Shown here: positions 8,455-17,479 of the stretch, piece by piece
Numbering within the stretch: position 1 is the stretch's first letter
Layout of the letters: every line of letters begins with the position of its first letter
Assembly (NCBI GenBank): GCA_943787265.1
Contig: CALSLT010000017.1
Span: forward strand, 372,001-436,000
Length of the DNA: 64,000 bases
From: an uncultured Planctomycetaceae bacterium
Lineage (GTDB): Bacteria; Planctomycetota; Planctomycetia; Planctomycetales; Planctomycetaceae
Direction: 5' to 3'
Notes under the pieces: generated by a model
Database searches by the model: none
What the model was told of the DNA's origin: nothing
The model's input: the letters and a program-made list of their open reading frames with translations, nothing else
Made by a program: the position numbers and the translations under genes

Positions 8455-9729
8455 GTGGTTGTCACTCAAAATGTTCAGCGAGCTACTCGGTCGCAATCTA
8501 TGGCGTCCAGTTATTTACTAGTCGCACTTTGCTCGGCCAGCACTCTATTTCTGACAGGTTGTGGAAGTGATCCTGAGGTTGCTCCGACGGCTTCGCCCGA
8601 TGCCGCGCCAGCCAGCGTTGCGACTGCCGAAGCGTCTTCGGACGAGAGACCGACCGGCGAGCCAGAAGTTTCAGAGCAAGCTGTTTCTCCAACGACTCCA
8701 GCCGAGCTGCCTGCCATCGTCAGAACCGAGCCGCCTGTAGTTGTTGAACCGGCGCCCGTAGATACATCGCCCGTGGAATCGCCGCTGGCTGTGGCTTCAC
8801 CCGAGCCGGAAACTTCAGCACCAACTCCTGATGCTGCATCGCGGCTTGAGGAACAGCTTGCCGCTTTCACGATTCCTCCGGCGTGGCTTGCCAGCGTTCG
8901 GCCAAAATGGAGTACGTCTAAACCGTGGAAGGAAGGTCGGCAGGAGATTCGCAATCTTCTGGGGAAAGGCGACGATGCCTCACGACGGGAAGGCATCAAG
9001 CTGACTTGGGACTACCTTCAGAAAAATGACATCGGCGACGGTCACGAATACGGCATGTACATGTTTCTTGGCGGCGAGCCGTTGTGGGCGATCCATGTTT
9101 ATCGCGAACGGCTCGCGCGGGACGATCATTCCTATCCGCCTTACTTTGGCGTGAAGGCGTTGGCGGCTCTTTACACGCAATACGGACTGTTCTCTGAAGC
9201 TGAGAAAGTTCTCGAAAATGGAATGACCTTCAAGTCGCCTGATCCGAAATGGAATGAAGTTCGCGCCGCGGAACTCAATGACGCCTTCGGAGACTTGTAC
9301 GCAGCATGGGGAAAGATCGACCAGGCGAAGGCCAGCTATCAGGAAGCAGCACGACTGTTTCCGCTTGGCAAACCGCCGTACGGCAAGCATCTTCTTCCGC
9401 GGAAAGCGAAGAAGGTTCAGGCTAAGCTTGATCTGTTATCGACGGCGTCGCTGGATGGAGCGTCCCTTCGAGACGGTCAGTATCGGGAAACGTCTCTGGG
9501 CTATTCAGGAGACGTTCAATTGGTCGTCCAGGTGAAAGGCGGCCGCATGGTCAACGTTCGAGTGACGAAGCACCAGGAGAAGATTGACCAGAACGCGTGC
9601 GTCCTGATTCCTCAGCGAATGAGTGACGCTCAGAGTTTGCAGGTTGACGGAGTCAGCGGCGCCACGGTGACCAGAGACGCCATTGTCAGCGGCGCATTGA
9701 GCGCTCTCAAGAAAGCTGGCTTAGAGTGA
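8455..9729 (+). CDS. Lipoprotein with TPR-like region and C-terminal FMN-binding domain
   Basis: The protein has 424 residues from GTG 8455, with GAGG about 8 bases upstream; an ATG at 8500 is the alternative. A lipoprotein signal ends at LTGC (Cys near residue 36). A Pro/Ala/Glu-rich linker to about residue 135 follows, then helical repeats (about 140-325). The C-terminal domain resembles the FMN-binding domain of NqrC/RnfG, with DGVSGATVTRDA around residues 397-408. The Thr after SGA is the residue to which ApbE attaches FMN in known members. It is likely an extracytoplasmic electron carrier anchored to a membrane. It overlaps the downstream polyferredoxin by four bases, so the two are surely co-translated. 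Covalent flavinylation here is inferred from the motif. Confidence 0.8.
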   Translation: MVVTQNVQRATRSQSMASSYLLVALCSASTLFLTGCGSDPEVAPTASPDAAPASVATAEASSDERPTGEPEVSEQAVSPTTPAELPAIVRTEPPVVVEPAPVDTSPVESPLAVASPEPETSAPTPDAASRLEEQLAAFTIPPAWLASVRPKWSTSKPWKEGRQEIRNLLGKGDDASRREGIKLTWDYLQKNDIGDGHEYGMYMFLGGEPLWAIHVYRERLARDDHSYPPYFGVKALAALYTQYGLFSEAEKVLENGMTFKSPDPKWNEVRAAELNDAFGDLYAAWGKIDQAKASYQEAARLFPLGKPPYGKHLLPRKAKKVQAKLDLLSTASLDGASLRDGQYRETSLGYSGDVQLVVQVKGGRMVNVRVTKHQEKIDQNACVLIPQRMSDAQSLQVDGVSGATVTRDAIVSGALSALKKAGLE

Positions 9730-11489
9730 GGCTCCGCACGGCCAACCTCTTCTTCCCTTTCCTGAAGAAGAGCAAACGCAAGGGCTGGCGCGGCGTTGCC
9801 TGGCGATGGCTCGAACGAATCGGGCCAGTGACTCGCAGTGCTCCGGCTCGACGAGTCATTCAAGTCGTCTGCTTGCTGATTTTTCTTGATGCGTTCTTCC
9901 GAGTCTGCTGGCCGTACTCCAGTCACTTTTCGTCAACGAGCTTCAGCGACAAAGAAACGTTGCCGGTTGAGTCGTTCCTGCTGATCGACCCGCTGGTCGG
10001 CTTGTCGACCGCTTTGGCGGGCAAGGTTCTGAACTGGGCAACGCTGTGGTGGATGCTTGGCATCGTCGCTTTCTGCGTGATCATCCCTCGCGCGTTCTGC
10101 GGATACTTCTGCCCGCTCGGCACGTTGATCGACGCTTTTGATTGGCTAATCGGTCGCCACTTCAAACGCTGGCACGTTCCGGACAACCCGCCGGAACTCG
10201 ACAAACCGCGCGGCTGGGTTCACTTCAAGTATTACCTGCTGGCCGGAGTGCTGATCACGTCGGCCTGCGGCGTGTTAACCAGCGGTTTCTTTTCCGCGAT
10301 TCCCGTCCTGACACGAGGTCTGCTGTTCAGCGGCGGTCGGCTGCAACTTGGATTGATCAAAGGAGAGAGCCAGCTTGGGCCGGTCGGTGCGATGTTCTAC
10401 GTTTCGCTCGGAATGTTCGCGGCAGTGTTTCTGCTGAGTCTCAAAGGGCGACGATTCTGGTGTCGCTACGTCTGCCCGAGTGGTGCGTTGTTGTCCTTCC
10501 TCAACTTCTTCCGCGTTGGCGAGCGGAAGGTCGAAAGCTCGTGCATTAACTGCAATAAGTGCGTCGAGATTTGCCCCTTCGATGCCATCAAGGAAGACTT
10601 CACGACTCGTGCGAACGAATGCACGTACTGCCAATCGTGCGGCGGAGTCTGCCCGACCGACGCCATCAAATTTGTGTCAAGGTGGAACACTGTCGAGCTG
10701 AAGATCTTTGATGATCCGCCCGTTCAACCTCGACCGGTTTCACGGCGAGGTTTCGTCGCGGCTGGGATTACCGGTGCCGCCGTCGCTGCTGTCACCGGAG
10801 CAGCCAAAGCAACGAGACTAACGGCCAAGTCCGATGAGTCCGCTGTCAGACCGATCCGTCCGCCTGGTAGCGTTCCTGAAGCTGAGTTTCTCGATCTGTG
10901 CATCCGATGTGGTGAGTGCTTCAAAGTCTGCCCGGGGCCAGTCCTGCATCCTGCCGGCCTGGAGTTTGGATTCGAATCACTTTGGACTCCGGTCGCCCAT
11001 CCGGAGCACGCCGGCTGTCATCAGGACTGCAATTTCTGCACGCAGGTTTGCCCGACGGGAGCGATCCAACCGCTTGATCTGCTTGTCAAACGTGAAACTC
11101 ACATGGGCCTGGCGGTGGTCAACACAAAAACCTGCCTGCCGTTCAGCGAGGACGATCGCGAAGACTGTGACCTCTGCTTTCGAGAGTGCGAACAGGCGGG
11201 CTATCACGCCATCGAAATGCAGCCTCTTCAACTTCCGGTCGACCGCGACGAACTGGAGATGCAAGGTTTTTCAGATTTCGAGATCGACGAGATGAGCACG
11301 ATCCTCGCTCCGGTCGTCGCTGCTGATAAGTGCGTTGGATGCGGAATCTGCACTTACCGATGCCATACGAAGTTCGTCGTCCAGGAAGGGCGTCTCGACG
11401 AATCTGCAATCACGATCGACGCAAAGAACGAACACCGTCGCCTGACGTTTCCGATTACCGCCGAAGGGCTTGGCTCGACGGACACGTGA
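9726..11489 (+). CDS. Membrane polyferredoxin, NapH-like part fused to NapG-like part
   Basis: The protein has 587 residues with a GTG start inside GTGA, overlapping the upstream stop. The N-terminal half is membrane-spanning and carries two CxxxCP motifs (FCGYFCPLG near 124, WCRYVCPSG near 246), as in NapH/NosR/CcoG. Two 4Fe-4S sites follow (CINCNKCVEICP, CTYCQSCGGVCP). Near residue 338 a twin-arginine-like SRRGFVAAG and an Ala-rich hydrophobic stretch occur. After that come more cluster motifs (CIRCGECFKVCP, CHQDCNFCTQVCP, CVGCGICTYRCH). The layout equals a NapH-type quinol-side subunit joined to a NapG-type periplasmic ferredoxin. It likely passes electrons across the membrane to the FMN lipoprotein encoded before it. 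The terminal acceptor is unknown. Confidence 0.8.
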   Translation: MRLRTANLFFPFLKKSKRKGWRGVAWRWLERIGPVTRSAPARRVIQVVCLLIFLDAFFRVCWPYSSHFSSTSFSDKETLPVESFLLIDPLVGLSTALAGKVLNWATLWWMLGIVAFCVIIPRAFCGYFCPLGTLIDAFDWLIGRHFKRWHVPDNPPELDKPRGWVHFKYYLLAGVLITSACGVLTSGFFSAIPVLTRGLLFSGGRLQLGLIKGESQLGPVGAMFYVSLGMFAAVFLLSLKGRRFWCRYVCPSGALLSFLNFFRVGERKVESSCINCNKCVEICPFDAIKEDFTTRANECTYCQSCGGVCPTDAIKFVSRWNTVELKIFDDPPVQPRPVSRRGFVAAGITGAAVAAVTGAAKATRLTAKSDESAVRPIRPPGSVPEAEFLDLCIRCGECFKVCPGPVLHPAGLEFGFESLWTPVAHPEHAGCHQDCNFCTQVCPTGAIQPLDLLVKRETHMGLAVVNTKTCLPFSEDDREDCDLCFRECEQAGYHAIEMQPLQLPVDRDELEMQGFSDFEIDEMSTILAPVVAADKCVGCGICTYRCHTKFVVQEGRLDESAITIDAKNEHRRLTFPITAEGLGSTDT

Positions 11490-11526
11490 GAGTTGTAAAA
11501 CCAAACGTGCTGGCCGACAGAATTAC

Positions 11527-11566
11527 AAAAGCCCGGAGATGACACGGTGTCGTCTCCGGGCTTTTC
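11527..11566. terminator. Bidirectional terminator between convergent genes
   Basis: AAAAGCCCGGAGA (11527-11539) pairs with TCTCCGGGCTTTT (11553-11565); the stem can extend inward through a G-T pair. It has A and T tracts on the proper sides for both strands. It lies between the polyferredoxin and SGNH-hydrolase stops. Confidence 0.85.
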
Positions 11567-11595
11567 TGTTTTGATCGTCGAAGCGGTAGATGGCG

Positions 11596-12330
<735 letters not shown>

Positions 12331-12449
12331 TCGATGTTCTCCTGGGAAAGTCGTGTAATCAGCAGTTGATATTCTTCGTGTAAAGGTAACCATCCTTCTC
12401 GCAGCGGCGAAGCGTTCCCTGAAAAACTCAAACTGAATTGCGACAAACA

Positions 12450-13256
12450 ATGGACAGCGTGTTTCTGATGGCGGCTGCGGTCGTTACCTGCCAGATGGTA
12501 TTTCTCTGGCTGCTGAGTATCCCGTTGCGAAACGTCAGTATCGTAGACATTGGCTGGGGAATGGGTTTCGTTCTTGTCGCGTGGTTAAGTGCTCCGGAAA
12601 TTGGCGGCAGTCGAGCGATTCTTCATCTGCTCGTTACTGTGTGGGGTTTGAGACTGGCCGGGTATCTGTGGCTTCGCAATCACGGGAAACCGGAAGACTA
12701 CCGGTATGTTGCCATGCGCGAAAAACGGCCGTCGTCGTTTGTCTGGTCGAGCCTGTTCAGAGTTTTTGCTCTTCAGGGCGTCATCATGTGGCTGATTGCG
12801 TTGCCAATCATCGTCACAAATTCGGAAGCCATCGCAGAGCCCAACTGGATTCTCATTGCCTGTGGTTGCCTGCCCTGGTTGATTGGAATGGTCTTTGAAG
12901 TCGTGGGAGACTGGCAGCTCGCCAGGTTCAAGTCGAATGCCGACAACCACGGAAAGGTGATGGACTCTGGCCTGTGGAAATACACTCGCCATCCCAACTA
13001 CTTCGGAGAGTTTGTGATCTGGTGGGGGCACTGGTTGATCTGTCTCGGATTGACCGATCCGACAAAAACCTGGTGGACGATTATCAGTCCGGTGCTGATG
13101 TCTTTCCTGTTGCTGAAAGTTTCTGGAGTCGCATTGCTGGAACGGGCGATGAAGAAACGTTCGCCAGAGTACGAATCTTACATCCAGCGGACGAGTGCGT
13201 TCTTTCCTCGTCGTCCAGTGCAGAATTCGTCAACAGAGGCGTCGTCTGCGTCATGA
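12450..13256 (+). CDS. DUF1295 membrane protein (steroid 5-alpha-reductase-like fold)
   Basis: The protein has 268 residues from the ATG at 12450; a TTG four codons upstream is possible. It is highly hydrophobic with about six to seven membrane segments. It carries the DUF1295 landmarks: SIVDIGWGMGF near the start, RLAGYLWLRNHGKPEDYRY, and the C-terminal nucleotide/prenyl-binding signature WKYTRHPNYFGEFVIWWG, shared with isoprenylcysteine methyltransferases and 5-alpha-reductases. It is probably a lipid-modifying reductase or methyltransferase in the inner membrane; the reaction is not known. No clear ribosome site was seen. The start lies 120 bp from the divergent SGNH gene. Confidence 0.8.
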   Translation: MDSVFLMAAAVVTCQMVFLWLLSIPLRNVSIVDIGWGMGFVLVAWLSAPEIGGSRAILHLLVTVWGLRLAGYLWLRNHGKPEDYRYVAMREKRPSSFVWSSLFRVFALQGVIMWLIALPIIVTNSEAIAEPNWILIACGCLPWLIGMVFEVVGDWQLARFKSNADNHGKVMDSGLWKYTRHPNYFGEFVIWWGHWLICLGLTDPTKTWWTIISPVLMSFLLLKVSGVALLERAMKKRSPEYESYIQRTSAFFPRRPVQNSSTEASSAS

Positions 13257-13440
13257 TCTGCGGGCGTGTTTACGCCACTCTTAGGCCTGCAACATTAATT
13301 CAGGACTGGCAGTTCAGGCACCCTGTTCCGCGCACCGACAAATGTGTTGTTTCTCATCGAAGAAACTCACGCTAAGTACACTTGTTCTACCGAGTGATCT
13401 GGCGCAACTTACGGATTATTCGTGCGTTTGATGCAGGTCG

Positions 13441-13454
13441 GAACACGAGTGTTC
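13441..13454. promoter_or_regulatory. Candidate LexA operator upstream of lexA
   Basis: GAACACGAGTGTTC is an inverted repeat with perfect 6-bp arms (GAACAC/GTGTTC) and a 2-base centre, 91 bases before the lexA start. It resembles GAAC/GTTC-type SOS boxes of other phyla but has wider spacing. Autoregulation of lexA is usual, which supports the reading. Confidence 0.45.
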
Positions 13455-13544
13455 TCTGGCAATGAGCCGTCTACAAACACTCGAGTCTGCGGATTTCGCT
13501 TTCTCAAGTCGGGCTTACTTTGAACCGAAGGTCCAACCAACGCT

Positions 13545-14159
13545 ATGTCTCAGGAAAGACCACTTTCAAAACGTCAGATGAAGATTCTCGACTTCATCAT
13601 TGATCAGATTCAGGAACGCGGATACGGCCCAACCGTTCGCGAAATTGTTAGTCACGTGGGCGACAAATCGCCGACCAGCGTGCATCGTCATTTAAAGACG
13701 CTCGAAACTCGGGGTCACATCACGCGCGAACCTAACAAGTCGCGATCCATCCGACTGACGATGGAGCATCGCGGGCTTCCACTGGCTGGAGTCATCGCTG
13801 CCGGAAGCCCTATCGAAGCCGTTGAGGACATTCAACGATTTGATCTGGCCGGTGCGTACGACTCGGCGAATCACTTCATGCTGAAGGTTCGCGGCGACTC
13901 GATGATTGAAGATCACATCGACGATGGCGACCTGATCGTCGTTCGTAAACAGGCGACATGCAAAGACGGCGACACCGTTGTTGCTCTTGTCGACGGCGAG
14001 AACGCGACGCTCAAACGGTTTTATCGTGAAGACGGTCAGGTTCGTCTGCAACCTGCCAATCGCAATCTTGACCCGATCTACGTGGGTAAAGATCGAGTCT
14101 CGATCGACGGTGTCATGGTCGGCGTCTTTCGACAGGTAGCGGCCTCTTCTGTCAGCTAA
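13545..14159 (+). CDS. lexA: LexA repressor, SOS regulator
   Basis: The protein has 204 residues, the normal length. The N-terminal winged helix-turn-helix (SKRQMKILDFIIDQI, GYGPTVREIVSHVG, SPTSVHRHLKTLE) binds operator DNA. The C-terminal S24 peptidase domain has the Ala-Gly cleavage bond in VIAAGSP (about residue 84), catalytic Ser in VRGDSMIEDHI and catalytic Lys in NATLKRF. It represses SOS genes and self-cleaves when stimulated by RecA filaments. Recognition-helix residues differ from E. coli LexA, so its operator may differ; the palindrome at 13441-13454 is the best local candidate. No SOS repair genes follow it here. Confidence 0.95.
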   Translation: MSQERPLSKRQMKILDFIIDQIQERGYGPTVREIVSHVGDKSPTSVHRHLKTLETRGHITREPNKSRSIRLTMEHRGLPLAGVIAAGSPIEAVEDIQRFDLAGAYDSANHFMLKVRGDSMIEDHIDDGDLIVVRKQATCKDGDTVVALVDGENATLKRFYREDGQVRLQPANRNLDPIYVGKDRVSIDGVMVGVFRQVAASSVS

Positions 14160-14589
14160 TGGTTCTTGCCGTAGAATAACGTTCGCAGTTGCAGCGTTTC
14201 GTCGAGATCGCCCGCGGCACCGCGCCCGGTTCGTATCGGCACAAGCGGGCGGAGCATCGGACTCCGTCCGCACTCAGGCTTGCGGCATCGTTGAGTCGAG
14301 AGCCGTTTCGCGGCTGTTTGCAACGTTGCCTGGCAGTTGAATCGGTTTGTGAGCTTTATCACGCCTCGTGGCGACCGTACGACAGGCAGCAACGCATTGC
14401 CCGGTTCGTGACGTTGTGTCGTAATAGACCGCGCGTTGACGGTTCCGACCACTGATGTCATGGCAGGTCAGGCCTCACGACCAGCACCTTCAGTTTGCGA
14501 TTCCTTCGAGTGCAGAGACGTTTTTTGCCGTCCACAGCGCACTATGTAAGGTAAGCGTCCCATTCCGAGATCTCGTCCCGGACAACTGA
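14160..14589. other. Gene-free GC-rich stretch with hairpin potential
   Basis: No convincing coding region was found in these 430 bases; short open frames on both strands have Arg-rich, shadow-like compositions. A near-perfect hairpin (GCGGGCGGAG against CTCCGTCCGC, about 14246-14273) and a T6 run near 14521 are present. A structured RNA is possible but unsupported by any recognised landmark. Confidence 0.3.
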
Positions 14590-15777
14590 ATGACTGGATT
14601 TGGCAAATACTGGCTCGGCAACCGAACGGCACCTGTGGTGGCGTCGTCGGCTCTCGGTCTATTGCTGCTTTGCTCAGCAACAGGCTGCGAAGCTGTATTT
14701 GGCCAGGCAGATCAAACCAGCACCGCGCCCAGCGACGATGTGAAGGAGTCGGACGACGAGGCTCCTGTCGACGACGAATCATCAACGGTCGATGAAGAAG
14801 CTGACGACTCAACGACGACTGACGTTGAGGCCACTGTGCGGAGCCCCGACGAGCTGCTTGAAGACATCAGGGAATCGCTGGCAGAAACACGAAACAAGAA
14901 ACGCCCAAAAGGGCGGATCATTCGAGAAACCTGGCAGGCAGCTCAGGAGCAATATGTTGCGGCTGGTGTGCTGGCCTGTGCCGAAATGGCTGAGCACGAA
15001 GAAGCCACCAACGAACAACTTCGGGAAGCGTGGAAATCCAAAGCGGTGCTGCTTTATCGAGCGGCTGAATACGGTTGGCCGGAGTTCGATGATCGACTCC
15101 ACCGCACTGTCGAGCAGCTAAAGCAAACGCCGTTTATTGAAGAAGCCGAATACGCAGATGGCTTGCTGCTTGTGCATCGCTGCTTCGAACGGAAGATGCC
15201 TGTTCACAAAGTTGTCGAAAAACTAACGCAACACGCTCAGGAATTTCCAGGCGGAGACACCTGTGCCAAGCTGTTTGTTGCCTACGCCAAGAAGCTCGAA
15301 GAACGCGGTTTGAAGAGCAGTGCGAGGCTGTGTTGTCAGGCTGCGATCTGGACTCTTCATGACCACCCGGAACTCGACGCGATTCGGCATCAGCTTTCTG
15401 TTCTGGATGCGAAGGCCAATATCGCTCGCAACTGGGTCGCGGCATCAGCGGCCGTTCAACTCAAACCGGATGATGCGGTTCAGCGAGAGCTTGATATGCA
15501 GGTCGCTCAAATCCGAGGCTCGTTGCCGATCAGAGTCGATTCGGCAACAACTTTGACAGATGTCTCAGCCGGTTCTCACAGCATCAACTATCGCTATACG
15601 GTCACGATTACCGCTCAGCAGATGGAGTATCAGAAAGCCACTATTCAGCAGAAAGTGACACAGCTCGCCAGAAGCGTCAGTGCCACTCGAATGATTCTGG
15701 CGAAGGGCGTTTCTCTGAACTACAGCTACCACGCCACGGACGGGACTCAGTTGCTGTTCTTTTCAGTGACGAAATAG
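14590..15777 (+). CDS. Predicted lipoprotein with acidic linker, unknown function
   Basis: The protein has 395 residues. A signal with hydrophobic core (VVASSALGLLLLC) ends at SATGC, a usable lipobox with Cys near residue 33. A strongly acidic, Ser/Thr/Asp-rich linker follows to about residue 80 (VKESDDEAPVDDES, VDEEADDSTTTD). It is succeeded by mostly helical sequence with TPR-like spacing to about 290. A C-terminal beta-rich part (SINYRYTVTITAQQM, SLNYSYHATDGTQLLFFSV) closes the protein. It is presumably anchored to an envelope membrane. No family was recognised; the helical zone could be a protein-binding module. The gene stands between lexA and a small membrane protein, all rightward. Confidence 0.7.
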   Translation: MTGFGKYWLGNRTAPVVASSALGLLLLCSATGCEAVFGQADQTSTAPSDDVKESDDEAPVDDESSTVDEEADDSTTTDVEATVRSPDELLEDIRESLAETRNKKRPKGRIIRETWQAAQEQYVAAGVLACAEMAEHEEATNEQLREAWKSKAVLLYRAAEYGWPEFDDRLHRTVEQLKQTPFIEEAEYADGLLLVHRCFERKMPVHKVVEKLTQHAQEFPGGDTCAKLFVAYAKKLEERGLKSSARLCCQAAIWTLHDHPELDAIRHQLSVLDAKANIARNWVAASAAVQLKPDDAVQRELDMQVAQIRGSLPIRVDSATTLTDVSAGSHSINYRYTVTITAQQMEYQKATIQQKVTQLARSVSATRMILAKGVSLNYSYHATDGTQLLFFSVTK

Positions 15778-16026
15778 TTAGCGACAAATGAAAGTCGGAT
15801 TGCCGGCACGAGGATGGCGACCGGCAATTTCACACCGGCATCGGCCTCAACAACTGTCATTTCCGCATGAGACTCGGCAAACAGCGCCGACCGCGGGGTC
15901 TGAGGTGGAAACGTTCCTTCATCTGGTCCTATACTCGGTTGAGACTCGTCAGCCTTCGGTTAGTAGTCGAAGCTGGATTCCAGAACGCAATTCTCCGCTT
16001 CTGATGCGGTTCACGGAAAAGCACAC

Positions 16027-16215
16027 ATGACGCCTGGCATCAAAAAAATGCTCTTCGGTTCAATGGGCGTATCCATCGTCGTCGGCATTCTGTCGATCGT
16101 CGATATTGCGACAGGTTTTCCGTTTGGCGGGCAGATGGTCCTCGACATCATGTTCATTCTGAGTGCCGGCCTGGTCGGATACATGGGATTTGACACGTAC
16201 AAAGAATTGACCTGA
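16027..16215 (+). CDS. Small membrane protein with two transmembrane segments
   Basis: The protein has 62 residues. Two hydrophobic stretches (SMGVSIVVGILSIVDIATG and VLDIMFILSAGLVGYMGF) are separated by a short Gly/Phe turn. The basic N-terminus (MTPGIKKM) suggests the start is cytoplasmic. There is no soluble domain. It lies 120 bp before the flippase-like gene and might be a partner of it, but nothing in the sequence proves this. No family was recognised. Confidence 0.65.
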   Translation: MTPGIKKMLFGSMGVSIVVGILSIVDIATGFPFGGQMVLDIMFILSAGLVGYMGFDTYKELT

Positions 16216-16333
16216 TCGTCAGGCGATGCCCCGCCGACTGAGCCACCGCAACCGACACCTGCAGCGCTCATGTGAAATGGAATTCACGGCGTAACGCCTC
16301 AGCTCATCCCAGGAAAGCGGAAGGAATCCGACT

Positions 16334-17407
16334 TTGTCTGCATATTTGAGGTCTGCTCTTGGCATTCTCAAGTGGGTGGTTGCTCTAGGTATCATCGGTT
16401 ACCTCGTCAGTCAGAATCGCGACCAGTTTGAGCGACTCACCACCGAGCCGATTCACTGGAAGTTTCTGATTGCCGCGTTCGCTCTTTGCAGCAGCTCGAT
16501 CCTGCTGACGTTTTATCGCTGGTACGTCCTGGTCATCGCTCTCAATTTTCCATTCAAATACAGTGACGCGCTGCGGCTTGGTTTTCTGGGATACCTCTTT
16601 AACTATGTAGCTCCAGGAGCGGTCGGCGGTGACGTCGTCAAAGGCGCTCTGATGGCGAGCGAACAGAAAGGCCGACGATCAGTCGCGGTCGCGACAATCC
16701 TGCTCGATCGGATTCTTGGGCTGGTGGGATTGCTTACTGTTGGAGCTGGCGCGACGCTCCTTGTCGCGGGCAGAATCGATCACCGCGAGCAGATCGTGGC
16801 CGTGCTTTGGGGCGGCAGCATTGCTGGCCTGACCGGGCTTGCCGTGATGCTTCACCCGTCTACGCCGAATTCCTGGTGGATGAGGCGTCTGATGAGACTC
16901 CCCAAAGTCGGCGCGATCATTGCCGACATCGCTGACGGAATCTCTCTCTACCAGCAGCGAAGACTGGCCGTGACCATGACGGTCGTCCTAAGCATCATTG
17001 GTCACTTCGGAATCATTTCCTCGTTCTACTGCTGTGCTCGAGCTATCGCGACAGCCGACGAAACTCCCAGCTATGTCGCGCACCTCTTGCTGATCCCGCT
17101 GGCCGAAATCGTTGGAGTCATCGTTCCAGTCCCGGGCGGAGTAGGAGCCCTGGAAGGAGCCGTTCAGAAATCGTACGAACTGGCCGGCGCCAATCCGGGA
17201 ATCGGCCTGCTGGCTGCGGGCGCATATCGGCTAACGACAATCCTGATCGCAATCATTGGTTCGGTTTATTACTTCGCTTCCAAACGTCAGATTCAGGAGT
17301 TGCTTGCCGCCGAAGAAGCACTGACTTCTTCTGCAGGCGACGACGATGACAAATCCAACGAGGCACTCACGACTTCTCAAGCTTCAGCGGCGCAACCAGA
17401 GACATGA
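16334..17407 (+). CDS. Lysylphosphatidylglycerol-synthase-type flippase-like membrane protein
   Basis: The protein has 357 residues with a TTG start, chosen because AAGGAA lies 7 bases before it and the downstream sequence begins the membrane domain. It has about eight hydrophobic segments. Family landmarks are GYLFNYVAPGAVGGDVVKG, RSVAVATILLDRILGL and VPVPGGVGALEGA, typical of the integral-membrane LPG_synthase_TM/AglD-like superfamily. Members flip or modify lipid-linked molecules in the inner membrane; here the cargo is unknown. The cytosolic C-terminus is charged and low-complexity (SSAGDDDDKSNEALTTS). The serine hydrolase gene follows after about 70 bp. Confidence 0.8.
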   Translation: MSAYLRSALGILKWVVALGIIGYLVSQNRDQFERLTTEPIHWKFLIAAFALCSSSILLTFYRWYVLVIALNFPFKYSDALRLGFLGYLFNYVAPGAVGGDVVKGALMASEQKGRRSVAVATILLDRILGLVGLLTVGAGATLLVAGRIDHREQIVAVLWGGSIAGLTGLAVMLHPSTPNSWWMRRLMRLPKVGAIIADIADGISLYQQRRLAVTMTVVLSIIGHFGIISSFYCCARAIATADETPSYVAHLLLIPLAEIVGVIVPVPGGVGALEGAVQKSYELAGANPGIGLLAAGAYRLTTILIAIIGSVYYFASKRQIQELLAAEEALTSSAGDDDDKSNEALTTSQASAAQPET

Positions 17408-17479
17408 GGCGACAGTGATGGTCCTTTCGGAACTTCTCCGTCGTTGAACTTGAAATCGCACAACGCAGGGAATGACAAC

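Noticed and set aside
14156..14461. 101-codon minus-strand frame after lexA
   Set aside because: It overlaps the lexA stop, has no ribosome site or family, and has Arg/Thr-rich composition.
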